This document shows, piece by piece, positions 25,346-37,300 of a DNA stretch of 64,000 bases (positions are counted from its first letter, which is position 1; the number at the start of each line of letters is the position of its first letter). The stretch covers positions 5,726,001-5,790,000 of the forward strand of contig NC_060064.1 of NCBI RefSeq assembly GCF_020283565.1, given 5' to 3'. Position numbers and translations under genes: made by a program. The notes beneath the pieces are model-generated. The model saw only the letters and a program-made list of their open reading frames with translations. It did no database searches and was not told the DNA's origin. The DNA comes from Trifolium pratense (lineage: Eukaryota; Streptophyta; Magnoliopsida; Fabales; Fabaceae).

Positions 25346-26529
25346 TTATAAAGAGTTTTCAAAAGAAACTCAATTGATGATCAAACCCATGACCTAATGC
25401 ATACTACCCAAATTCGACACTATTACTGTATTTCAAACCGAGTGACTTTGAAAAAAAGAAATTTAATGAATAAAAAAAAGTAGTAGCATTTAGTGCATTT
25501 ATAAAGATATTATTATAAAGTACAACCCAAGCAGATCATAGGCATATGAAAATTTTAATACTCCATTGATGAAAGTTTGAATTGAATTCTCAAACCCCTC
25601 TTCATTGAAATGCATGCAAAGCATTAAGTTACATAGCTACAGATTAGCCTCTAAATATGGAGGCAGAAATTAAAATTGAGACAGGGGCTTCTGTTCTTTA
25701 GCTTTGATTACTCTTACGGATCAGAGTGCAGCATTCAAAACGCCATTAACGGATCCATTTCATGTGTCAAGTTGCTAACCAAACTCACCAAAAATCAAAT
25801 GCATCTTGTATTTGTTGTGATGTGAGAGGAAACTATACTATACTAGTGTACTTCTACATATTAATACTCTTAATAACGTTGGACTTTAATTGATGTTGCA
25901 GATTTCAATGAAAAATACTTCAATGCTCACATTAAAACACATTAAGCACCAATGTTTTTTTTATTCATTCCAAGATATTTCCTTTCACGTGATAGGAGAT
26001 TCTCCACATTGGTAGATATTATTGTTAGTCTTCAAAATTAATTACTATTTGGTGTTGCTTACAAGTTTTTAGATTTGGATTTGAGGTGGTTCTTCCGTGA
26101 CGCATGTACTATTTTTAGTTGTCTGATTTGAATCAATTGTTAAAAATGTTTAACAACGTTAAAAATAATGTGTAATTTAAACCGTCCGTTCTAAAAAAAA
26201 TGGACGAGGTTGAATACAACTTCAATCTGTGTGAAATTTTACGACAACAAATCTAGTATTCAAGTTTTTGAAGTATATTGAACTAATGTTGTTAACTTAT
26301 GTGTGTTCCTATTTTTTTTTCTCCTTCTAACGCACTATAACTCTATAAGTAGGATCTTTAGAAGATGTTCCAAGTTATCCTCACGGTTTAGAAGTTTTTT
26401 TACCCGAAATGAGATTAATCATTGAATCTACAAGCATGATATCTAGTTTTTTTTTTTTTTTCCAAAGTTGGACTACCTCTCAAATGAGCTACTTATTTTA
26501 TTTTTCTATAAAAGAGTCTGTTGTCAACT
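25346..26529. other. Gene-free AT-rich interval
   Basis: No gene or delimited repeat recognised. Confidence 0.4.
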
Positions 26530-26537
26530 CTTCTAAC

Positions 26538-27336
26538 CAATGTTTTAAAACTCGGACCGATGATCGACCCGGTCAAGGCACTGGGTCACTGGTCAGACCG
26601 CATGACTATTGACCCGACTTATATAAAAAATTTAAATATATTAACTTGAATTTCATAACAATAAAATTTAATAAAAAAAAAATTCCTTCAAACTTTTTTC
26701 AATAAAATTTCATATATTTAAAAGAAAAAACACAAAAGCTTTTCATTTCATCATTATTTATATTTTGATTCACATATCTAACCGTATAATATTATAATTT
26801 AGTCAATAAAAGTATTATTATTATTATATCATAATTTTTAATTAGAACAACATAATTTATAAGTAAAAAAAACATAATTTAATATATTATATTAAAATAA
26901 AACAATGAATATATGTTAAATTAAAAATAATAAGGAAAACAATGATCAGTGTATTTATTAATACATGCCACGGTGTTTTATAACTAATATAGTAGTATAG
27001 TAGTATTAAATATATTTCAGTTATTTAGAATATCACATAAATGTGAGTGGTCTAGTGGTAGTAGTGATGCACTTGTATCCAAGTGACCTAAGTTCAACTC
27101 TCATATGCAACATATTTATAATTTTTTTGAAATAGTTGATTTCCTCTTCAAACCAATCCGGTTCACGCGTGCGGGTTAACCCGGTTTCCGGTTCAACCAT
27201 CGACCCGGCCGGGTCACAACGGTTTTCGGCAATTTTAAAGCAGAACCGATTCTGCATGCTAACCGAGCCGGCCACCCCAACGGTTCTTGATCCAACTGGT
27301 CAGACCGGCCGGCCCGGTCCGGTTTTTAAAACTATG
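26538..27336. mobile_element. hAT-type nonautonomous element, 799 bp
   Basis: Ends caatgttttaaaactcggac and ggtttttaaaactatg are inverted. The 8-bp TSD cttctaac is at 26530-26537 and 27337-27344. Subterminal regions are rich in gacccgg, ccggtt and gaccgg on both sides, as in hAT elements. A tRNA-like string (gtggtctagtggtagt ... agttcaactctc) at about 27045-27105 may be a nested SINE head. Confidence 0.85.
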
Positions 27337-27350
27337 CTTCTAACACCACA

Positions 27351-27887
27351 TTTTTTTTTTGACTAAAAATAAAGGATATTCATTCATTCAAACTGATAGA
27401 GTACATCGATGTAATACAAATTCAAATTTGCTAAAAACAAAAAGGATGAATCTGCAAACAAACTCACAGCATCCATGTTAATAGCATAAAACGGCAAATT
27501 ACATAAGCCTACATATATGACTATATTGAAGTGTCTGGAATGTCCATGCCCCCAGATCTGCAGCGTTGATGACACAAAAGTCGACATTGGATAGATTTGT
27601 ACTTGATCGGATCTAATCCTTCAACCTGAAACAAATGAACACCGCACAAAGACGGGAAAACAAAATACACCGCACAGAGACGGCACAACAGAATACACCG
27701 CACAAGGACGGGATAACAAATAACACAAAACCAAACAAATATGTGAAAAATCACACTTATTTAACAACGAGAAAGAAAAAACAATTTGGAGGGGTGATTT
27801 TAGGTCAAGATTTGACCTGAAATCACACCTCTTTGATAAATTAAGAAGAAGAAAAAATGTGACGGCTAGGGTTAGAACTTAGGAGAT
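27351..27887 (-). mobile_element. Poly(A) retroposon copy 1 (minus strand)
   Basis: On the plus strand it begins with a T-run (the minus-strand poly(A) tail) and ends near 27887. A 15-bp duplication ttctaacaccacatt flanks it (27338-27352 and 27888-27902). It is homologous along its whole length to 41270-41813; shared features include attcattcattcaaa, aaaggatgaatctgc, cagcatcc and a tandem series of 'accgcacaaagacggg' units. A frame inside (27521-27754 minus) has no known domain. The class is either a truncated LINE or a long SINE-like element. Confidence 0.85.
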
Positions 27888-28001
27888 TTCTAACACCACA
27901 TTGGTTGCTTATTACTTTCTACATTCTCAATGTTTCTTTTTTTTTTTACTTCTCATTCTCAATTGTTGTTGATTAAAGGTTTTTGTACATAGATAAAAAC
28001 C

Positions 28002-28123
28002 TTTTTTTTACATTGATGAAATGACAACAAATAAAAGTGGTGGGACCGAGGTTCGAACTTCGGTCTTGGCATCCGACCTAACAATTTCGGCATTACTGCC
28101 AGTTGAGTTAGAATTTGGGGACA
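28002..28123 (-). mobile_element. tRNA-derived SINE, minus strand
   Basis: Reverse complement shows A-box ctaactcaactggcag, the gccgaaattgttaggtcgga body and B-box gaagttcgaacctcgg, as in the 17632 family. An imperfect TSD gat(c)aaaaacct lies at 27992-28001 and 28124-28135. Confidence 0.8.
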
Positions 28124-28139
28124 GATCAAAAACCTAGTT

Positions 28140-29105
28140 AATTGATGTATATTTGTATCAAAAATACTTTTATTTTTATAATTGTATGTTTTGTAAATAT
28201 TTCATTTTGTAAATATAAGGAGATTGTTAGAAAATAATTTTTTTTATCCTAAACTTATCTGTTTGTATAGTGTGTATATATATATATATATATTTATAAT
28301 TTTTAAATATCATACTATTATTATTTCAAAAATCACATGGATAAGTGGCCCATTTCGGCCCATTTCAACATTTTACATGGGTTAAATGTGTTGGGCCAAA
28401 AAGGTATCCAACATTTTTTTTACAATATATGTTTGGATAGCTGATTTTGAGTAAAATGTAAGAATAGAGTAATTATATTTTTAAACATGAATGCTATCGT
28501 ATTCAATTCCATTTCACACAGTATAGATCACCAAACTAAAAATAAATTTTGTTGCTATCAAACTTTGCAAGTTCTTGCCACCATCATATAATTACCAGTT
28601 CATCATCCAAAAAATCATAGCTGAATTACTAGTTTCCACGAGAATTGGTTGTTTAATTTTAACATGCTCTACCAATTTGATTTGAATATGCATAGGCAAG
28701 AGTCTCACACACACACACTGTGATATGCTGCAATGCAATGATTCTAAATTTCTAAAAAAAATCTGAAATCCACATACGGTACACTTCTCGCACAAGCCCT
28801 CTACACCCTATCAAGTATCAAACCAGTTGAGCTCTTCGCCACACCATTTGATAAGAATGCACCAACCTCAACACACGATTCTAAGATTGTATCAGATTAA
28901 TAAAATTTGAATCATGGACATAGTTGATTCCTCTCCATCTCCACAGCCAATAGCATGTCAATGTCATGGACCAAACCAGATTATTCTGCTGTCCAAATTG
29001 TTATGACACGTATTTACAAAAAAAAATAAAAAAAATTATTATTTATTCCAAAATTAAATTGATTAATTAATTAATAACAAATATACTAATAATATATCTT
29101 GCACA
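28140..29105. other. Interval upstream of the TLDc gene
   Basis: AT-rich, with a short (TA)n at about 28268-28290 and a short (CA)n at about 28706. The last several hundred bases should hold the promoter and leader of the TLDc gene. No further gene. Confidence 0.45.
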
Positions 29106-29189
29106 ATGAGAAACATGGCAGAAGAACCACAAACCTGTGTCCCAAATTACAGGAAGAAGAAGATTCGTCGCAAATCAATCAATGGGTAA
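29106..29189 (+). promoter_or_regulatory. Upstream ORF overlapping the TLDc start codon
   Basis: An ATG at 29106 (with a second in-frame ATG at 29115) opens a 27-codon frame ending at TAA 29187-29189. The stop overlaps the main ATG at 29182 in another frame (AATGGGTAA). If the mRNA leader includes 29106, ribosomes would meet this uORF first, which would tend to lower or regulate translation. Confidence 0.55.
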
Positions 29190-32100
29190 CGCTCAGTCTC
29201 CTCCCACTGATCCTCGATATCTTTCAGCATCCAGGTTCTTCTTCTTCTTCTTCTTCTTCCACACACAAACACTTGCATATTATTGGAAAAAATAACCAAT
29301 TTCCATTGATTAATTTAATCTACAAAATTATTGCAGAGCTTTTAGTCAAAAGGAACTTCAAGACTTAAAGTCTCTGTTCGATTCTTTGGCATCTCAATCA
29401 CAGAGCAATGGCAAATACATTTCTCCTTCAGTTTTTCAGGTTTTTGTTTTTGTTTTTGTTTTTGGATGATCTGCAATATAATGATTGATTTTCTTCATGA
29501 CCCAATTGTTATTTTTCTCTATAATCCATGAAAAATCGTTTTTTTATTCTTTTCATTTTTTGGGTTATAGTTATATTTCAAACTTCATGGTCCTGTTGGA
29601 GAGAGGATGTTTGATTTAGTTACTCAGGAACGCAAGGATCAGAAGTTAACCTTTGAAGACCTTGTTGTTACTAAAGTGAGTTCTTGGTTATCATCATCAT
29701 AATCATGTTTTGTTGCTATTGTTCCCAAAATTAGTATTTGTCTAACTTGGTTTGTGTGTGCGCGCGCATGTATGCGCTGTTTACTTTATCATATTGCAGG
29801 CTACTTATGAGAAAGGAACTAAAGATGAAATTGAAGAATTCATTTTTCGCTTATTAGATGTATCCGGAGATAATTTTGTAGGGAGGTAGGGCATATTCAC
29901 TTGCAGCTTCTAGTTCTATGCTATACTTATAAAAAGTTGAATGCAGGGTCTAAGGTCTGATCATACACAACCCTTCATTTTGTTCAAAATAATTAAGCAA
30001 TAAAATATTCTGATTCATATGCTTTTTCAAGCAATGAAGTTTATCTCGATTGATTTAAACAATTTAGAGCAAGTTTAGCGGCTGAACTGTGTGATTAGTT
30101 CTAAGTAGTACTTGTTTAGAGAAAGTGCTGTTAGTACTCTTGATTTTCGTTTTATGTTTCTAAAATAAGGGGTTTTTAAATGTTGAAAATTTTTGTTACA
30201 TATATTTATCCGTTTATAACATAACACGGTTTTTAGAATAATTATACTTTCCTTAGCCCTTTTAAAATTTGATGTAGGTTGTGTTGGAGATGAAGTTCTA
30301 ATTTGGAATCTTTTATGGTTTTTGCAGGTCTGATTTGGAATCGGTTATGATTGCCATTTTTAATGATATATTATGCATAAAAGGTTCTGAAGATGGATCA
30401 AGTTCACATCAAGATATTGTCAGCATATTTCTGAATGCTGCAACTTTCTCCATACATGATGAAAAGTGCACTGAGGAGGCTATGTCGTTTGAAGATTTCA
30501 GAAGTTGGTGTACTCATCTCCCAACTGCGAGGAAGCTTCTTGGAAGCTTGCTTTTGCCACCAGATTCAGGTTTTACTGCACTCAATTTCAATATTTTTGG
30601 TATTGACTTAATTTCTTATCAGTCTATCTGAAATATCAAATATGGCTTTAACTAGCACTCAGGTCATAGAGCTATGAATCAGCAGCATGAGAAAATTTGA
30701 TTTTCTCTAAAAATTTGATTTTCCCAGCCAAGGCACATTCTAATGGCCCCAAGCTATAAGCCAAAATTGAAATGGAAACAAATATATCGTTATCCATTAA
30801 AACTTACACGGACACGTGCAATTTCATGAAACTATTTGCTTCCCTTGTTTACTGCATTCATTTTTGTGCCCTTTTTAGATAAATTGTTGTTGGATTAGTT
30901 CTGAAGAAAACTCGATAGATTTTTGGCACATTTTCTTATTACAATGTTCTGCTTTTTGTAGGACGGTCAGGTACTCAAATTCCTAATCTACTGACCCCAA
31001 AGGATATTGATTCTAACATTGTACTTTTGAGAAAGGAGTATGCTTGGCATATAGGAGGAGCACTTTCTCAGCATGAGCTAGAAGATTGGAAGCTTTTGTA
31101 TCATAGTTCTGTTAATGGTCTTAGTTTCAATACATTCTTGGGCAACATTTCGTAAGTACATTTATTTGTCTTTGAAGCATCCTACTAGTTTAAATTAGTA
31201 GATTTCTGGCAACTTTATGCACAGAATTGTAGAAATCAGTCCTAGTGGTGGTTGTGAACGGCTAGAATTTTAAATTTTTCATCAGTAGGATTTGAATCTA
31301 AAACAAACAGTATACATGACATGCGCGCAAGTGCGTTTTGCAGTTACTCCTAAGAAATAAATGATGTTATTACGCATGGCCTATAATAAGGTTGGTTTCT
31401 TGTTAGGTTTACAAGCAAATAGCTTTGTGTTGATTTAACTGATTGACTTTAGTTGGGAACTAAAATTTTTAGGAGCTGTGCTGTTATTATCCAATGCAAG
31501 ATTAAAGGCTCTTTATCTACCATTACCATAAAAGTCGGAAGTATCATGCATCTAATTCAATATTACCATTTTGATAATTGACAAGAGGCGTTTATCAATT
31601 TCTGTTGTTTTCCAAGGTTGTAAATGTTAATTGTCGGTTAAGTTAATTCGAGTTTATTTTATATAAGGAATGTTTTATTCAGTCTCTAGGCTACTACAAT
31701 TAAACTCTGTAGGATTGGAAATTTGGAATGCATTAATAGCTCTTAATCTTGTTGACCACAGAAATCACGAAGGCCCAACTGTGCTAATTATCAAGGATAA
31801 AGATGGTTATATATATGGAGGGTATGCTTCTCAACAATGGGAGCGGCATGCTGAATTTTATGGAGACATGAAATCTTACATTTTTCAACTTAATCCAAAG
31901 GCATCTATATTCAGGCCGACCGGAGCAAACACTAATCTACAATGGGTAAAAATCCCTTGTTTCTCTAATATTCTAAATTGCACATTGATACTGCAACTCT
32001 TGCTTTATAGTGTATTAAACCAGGCATCTTATCAATTTCAATTGCATTTTTTCGGGTTGGGGATGTTAAGCATGAGTTTACTTGAAATATATTGTTATAA

Positions 32101-33118
32101 AACGATGATATTTGTTGAGCGTTGCACATTGGATAATGCTATCGTATTAACCATATTTATACGTGGTGGGAAACCTTCAACTCTTAAGCTAGCTTTTGAA
32201 GTTGAGTTAGGCCTAAATCAAAACTTTAAAATGGTATTTAAAGTCTCTTAGAATTGGGAATTGGACATCTTATAATCGAGAGTTGGGCCTAACTCAACCC
32301 TACAAAACCGGCTTGTAAGGTGAGGATTGCCCTCACTTATAAACATATATTTAGGCCATCTCGCAACCGATGTGAGACTTCTTAACAAAGTCTATCCTAG
32401 TATGTTATATATGCAAGGGTGTGTAACATGATTTTGCTGCTGCAAATAGTTATCACTTACCAATTTAAAAGGTGTATTTAGATTATTAGATCCTATTACA
32501 TCCCACGGAGAGGATAGTTATCTCGCATCACACTTTGCGTTGGATCTTATTCAGTTGTTTTAGATTACAGTTATGCTATATGAATCAAAATACAGACACC
32601 ATATGCGTTTATTTCTATTTCAGTTTTGCTTTTTATCTTCTAGAACTTATCCGCATTTCAAAAACACAAAAAAGTCAAAGGATACTGTATTGTTATCAAA
32701 ATTTTGATGGTCAAAAATAATTTCTCTTTAGATTAATTAGCTAATCATTAGGCCATTCATTAGAGAATTTTCATGGTTTTCTGATATGACCGCTAAATGT
32801 CCATGTTTCATGTAGTGTGCTGTTAACTTCAGTTCAGAGGACATTCCAAATGGCATTGGTTTTGGGGGAAAAGAAAGTCACTTTGGGTTATTTATCTCAG
32901 CAAACTTTGATCAAGGGCATACATTTTCATGTTCAACATTTGGTAGCCCTTGCCTCTCCAAAACTAACAGTATAATACCTGAAGTAATAGAATGCTGGGG
33001 AGTGACACAAGGTTTGGTACAAGGCAAGAATGATGCTGTTAAGGGCACTGTACTTGAAAGGTTTAAGGAAGATAGGCATATGCTCAATATGGTAGGGCTA
33101 GCCAATTCTAGTGAGTAA
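29182..33118 (+). CDS. TLDc-domain protein with EF-hand-like segment, 8 exons
   Basis: Exons: 29182-29234, 29337-29439, 29571-29675, 29800-29885, 30328-30569, 30962-31151, 31762-31945, 32816-33118; all GT-AG, joining in frame to 421 aa. Start MGNAQSPPTD has Gly2 in a context that fits N-myristoylation, hinting at membrane attachment. An EF-hand-like loop (DVSGDNFVGRSDLE, from about residue 107) precedes the C-terminal TLDc domain (about 245-410, with GPTVLIIKDKDGYIYGGYAS and the ending HFGLFISANFDQGHTFSCSTFG). TLDc proteins are linked to oxidative-stress resistance and, in animals and yeast, to V-ATPase interaction; the plant role is not established. Intron 1 has a (TTC)n run; intron 7 hosts a solo LTR. 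The ATG at 29182 is chosen because only its frame gives MGNAQS and joins to the exons. Confidence 0.93.
32246..32387 (-). mobile_element. Solo LTR of the TRIM family, in intron 7 of the TLDc gene
   Basis: Minus-strand 142-bp LTR starting tgttaagaagtctcacatcgg and ending ttctaaga, closely similar to the 120-bp LTRs at 16074 (shared caatcctcaccttacaagcc and gagttaggccca). TSD aagtc on both sides (32241-32245, 32388-32392). With no internal region or second LTR, it fits recombination between the two LTRs. Confidence 0.9.
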
Positions 33119-34024
33119 ACTATTGTCACTATTTCTTTTGGTGATCAAATTATTGTCAATATAATATATATATAAAATAGCTTCGTGTATGTTTAGTTTT
33201 GCGGTTTCACAGGTTGATTTTGAATGAATTGGTTTTGTAAAATTGATATTTGTTAAAAGCGAGTTGGATGTAAAATGTTGTCTGTTTTGATACATATATG
33301 TAAAAGTAAACTGAATGATAAACTTGGAGTCAGGATTGTTGACACCAAGTGTCAATGTTTTTGTTGACACTAAATCCTATCCATTTATTTTTATTTGATC
33401 TAATGGCTCAATTTGATTCATTGAATATTATCTAATTTGTCAAAAAAAAATAATTCATATACGGAGTGATACTTAACTAATCATATTGTTTCTTTTTGTG
33501 AAATAAATATAACAATTCATCTTCTTCCATACTCCTAGTTCATTCACTCTCTCAACAATCATGACCATAACAAAAAATTCGGCATGACATGATAATGGCT
33601 TCGATAGATTACGGTAGATTAGATTTGGTTAAGTTGAATAAGCAAAAAGTTTTCATAAGAAAAAAAGAAAAAAACAATAAGGCTTTCTTCTAAGATTCAT
33701 GCTAGTATGATTTATAATGAGTTTTCTATAACATGTGCAAATTGCACAATACACCACTTTATAAGTTTCTCCAAATCTTATTAATGAGTTTTTATTTGAA
33801 ATTTGACTTTTTTAAGGAAAAAATGGTAAAATACTTACTTATACCAAAATCCAAATACTAAATGGTAAAAGACTAAAATGAGTGTAAAAAAAATAAAAAT
33901 CCAAATACTAAATGGTAAAAGACTAAAATGAGTGTAAAAAACATAAAAATAAACAGTCCTTTTTTTTTTCTCTCCTTTCAAGCGTAAAGCAGTGAAAAGG
34001 AAAAATTAAAGAGAAAAAAGAATA
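33119..34024. other. Interval between TLDc and PDCD2-like genes
   Basis: Contains the TLDc 3' UTR near 33119. At 33846-33945 a 50-bp unit (ccaaatactaaatgg...) occurs twice in tandem, almost identically. No further gene. Confidence 0.5.
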
Positions 34025-34182
34025 TGCACCGACGGTGTAAAATAATTTTACAATGTCAACCAATGATAACCATATATTCCACCACGTCATTTCACATCAT
34101 CTCACTTTCTTCAAATGAAATGGAAGTTTGGTAATTTTTTATTGGATGATCGTGTAAAATTATTTTGCACCGTCAGTGCATC
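34025..34182. mobile_element. Small foldback MITE near the PDCD2-like promoter
   Basis: Left end tgcaccgacggtgtaaaata and right end ttattttgcaccgtcagtgca are inverted repeats about 100 bp apart. A decayed relative with ttacaccgacggtgcac lies at about 55350-55395. The TSD is uncertain. It lies roughly 210 bp upstream of the ATG, so it may be within the promoter. Confidence 0.7.
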
Positions 34183-34394
34183 TTCATTAAACTCTATTAA
34201 AACCCTGAAATCTTCTGGCGGATTTGACGGATTGATCCAACGGTGCAGAAGTAGCTAAAGGCATTCTCTACCTTTCGCGCCTTAACTGTATCACACAAAC
34301 CCTAATCCCTTTAGCAGCTTGCGCCGCTACCCCTCTCTTCCAACCGCCGTTAACTCCGTCCATATCATCGCTTCTTTCTACTCTCTCTCCACAT

Positions 34395-37300
34395 ATGGAC
34401 ACTGATGCAATTGGAGATTCTGTCAACAAGTTCAAGGCTATTCGAATGGATAATGACGAATTTGCAGATGAAGATGTTGATTCTGATGATGATTTTGATG
34501 ATTCTGATGATGAAGAACTTGAACCTATCACTTTTGGTTTCCTTGAAAAGCCTAAAAATAGTTTCACTCTTTCCCGTCAATTTTTCCCAAGCAAAGCTGG
34601 AGGACTCCCGGTACTTTTACACTTTGCTTCTCTATTCTTTTATTCAATTATGACCCTGTTTGGATAAATAGCTTAATTAATCACTTAAACTATACCTGCT
34701 TATCATATAATTGATTATGTGTAAGTTTTTTTTTTGCTTCGACATTGTTTTATTCAATTACGACCCTGCTTGGGTAAATAGTTTAATTAATCACTTAAAG
34801 TATAAATGCTTATCGTATAATTGATCATGTGTAAGCTATCATGGAGATATGAATGCTATTTAGATATTCTCTAACACACTCTTTTAATTCAGATGGATTC
34901 AGCTGAATTATGTGGGCCCCACATAAATTTAGTGAGTTAAAGAGAGTAGAGTGTGTTGGTACTTGGTAGCATAATTCATCTTGAAAAACTTATAGAAATA
35001 AGCTAAAAAGAGTTTAAGGACATTTCATAAGCTGTTTCGATAAGCTCTCTCAAACGGTCTCCCAAGTGCGAATGCCAAATTGTCAATACATAAGCTCAAC
35101 TAAGCTAATTCAAACAAGCATTACCAGTAAAGACCCCTTGCAAAATTAGTGATATGGTTTAGGGTTTTTGGTTTGTGGATGTGTAGTGTTCTTCCACATA
35201 TCATTAAGGGATTTTGTTTTAGAATAGGTAAAGAATCAGAGGGAAATTTTAGCATTTGGAGAAAACTTTTCTTTGTATAGATAGATTTTATAATTGAATA
35301 AAAGCGGGTTTCTGTATCTAATGGTTATATGATCCATTGTATGAAAAACAGGCTTGGCTTGACCCTCTGAATATTCCATCAGGGAAGTCTTCTGTGTGTG
35401 ACTTTTGTGGAGACCCTTTGCAATTTGTGCTTCAGGTATGCAGCTAACACTTTGAACTATTATTTGATGAGGTTATTGTTTGATTCCTACCTTGGATCAT
35501 CATAAATTGTATGAAACCTTTGAACTGATAGGTGTATGCACCAGTTGTTGAGAAGGAAAGTACATTTCACCGGATGCTATTTGTTTTCATGTGTCCTTCC
35601 ATGACATGTCTTCTTAGAGATCAGCATGAGCAATGGAAACGCAATCCAGAGAAACTAAGCAGAAGGTTTGTGATCATCCTCTGTGAACTAAGCTTTCCAT
35701 TCTTCTTAGTTCATTTTACCGCTGATATCTGATAGTATGGTGATTTGTTGAAGTGTGAAGGTTTTCCGTTGCCAGTTACCTCGCATTAATCCTTTTTACT
35801 CGAGTGAATGCCCCAAATATGATGGAAGCGACAAACCTATTGGAAGTGGAGGTTGGTTTACTCATCATCATAATATATTTGTCTCATTTTGCTGAAAATA
35901 ATCTCATCTCACACTTATGTAAGACCATTTATGTCTGCTGAAAATAATCTCCTTGTGTTCCACTTTGATGAATGCTTAATTGTCGGTGGTTTTTGCCCCG
36001 AGGAAAGTAGGTGTACATAATTGTTGAGAGGTCCTTTGATGTGGTCAATGATAGATTGTTGTTTCAGTTCAGGTCTTTATTTTCAAGCCTTCTTAGTGTC
36101 TGTACTAGTAAATAGTAATTGTCTTGTTGGAATTAGAAAGAGTTGAGGAATTTGGTCAGGATTACTTGTTATCCATCTTTATGCTAATGCCAACAAATTA
36201 ATATGATGTTGTTTAAAAAAAAAACAAATTAATATGATGTCACATTTCAATCTTAAATTTAAAAACTTTAATTTGATTACCCTAAACAAACTGCACACAT
36301 TGTCTTCTTGACTTGTTGTCATGCTTACCATTATATCTACAGCTATTTTTGCTTAATGTATAACCAATGTTGAACTGCTTGCTATCAAGTCATGTTGATC
36401 AGCAATTCGCTTTGTTGACTTAGGCGCTGGAGAACATGTATGCAATCTGATTAAATGGATTTGTTCCAGTGCTGTCAAATAGCGGCATTATAGTCCTATA
36501 GCATAGCGAAATTGGAACAAATTGCTATTGTTATGTGATACGCTATTTAGTACCAAGTGTTGTCAAGTGGCGGCTAATGGCTATGGTGGTGCTATAGCAC
36601 TGCAACGTGGTGAAATTCGAACAACACTGATTTGTTGCAAATCTACCTCTATTCTGACAGAATATTTTCTTACTTTCAGCTGCTCTATGTGATTGGTGTG
36701 GTACCTGGAAAGGAGACAAGCTCTGCAGTAGTTGCAAACAAGTGCGGTATTGCTCTGAGAAACACCAGGTATCTGAATTGCTTATGTGTCTAATAGTTTT
36801 CTCTCCATAAATTTGATTCCTATAACATTCTTCCTCTTTCAACATACAGACCCTGAGTTGGCGTGCGGGTCATAAAATTGCTTGCCAGCAAATAAAAGTT
36901 TCTTCACCTCTTTCTGGACCCAACAAAAATGGAACCACGTCGTTGGAGTCTTGCAAAGGTCACAGTGGTTTAAAATTTCTCTGTTTTGCAGGGATTTTTT
37001 GCTTCTTGTTGATAACAAAACGTTACTCGTTTTTTTAGACAGTTAATAAACTATAAATCCAAATCATATTAGTACTCGGACATAATGATCTAATCCTGAA
37101 AAGAAAATGAAAAGTGTATCTGTAACAAATTTTAAACATGCTTGATGCCATTCCATATAAAATATATTACTAGTTTATATTAGAGGTTACTATATAAAAT
37201 TTTATGATACCTCCTATTTAGCTTCCTGTTAATTAACATGTTAGATCATTTACTATACAGTTGGAAACAAAAGCACGTGGCCTGAATTTGAGATCATTGA

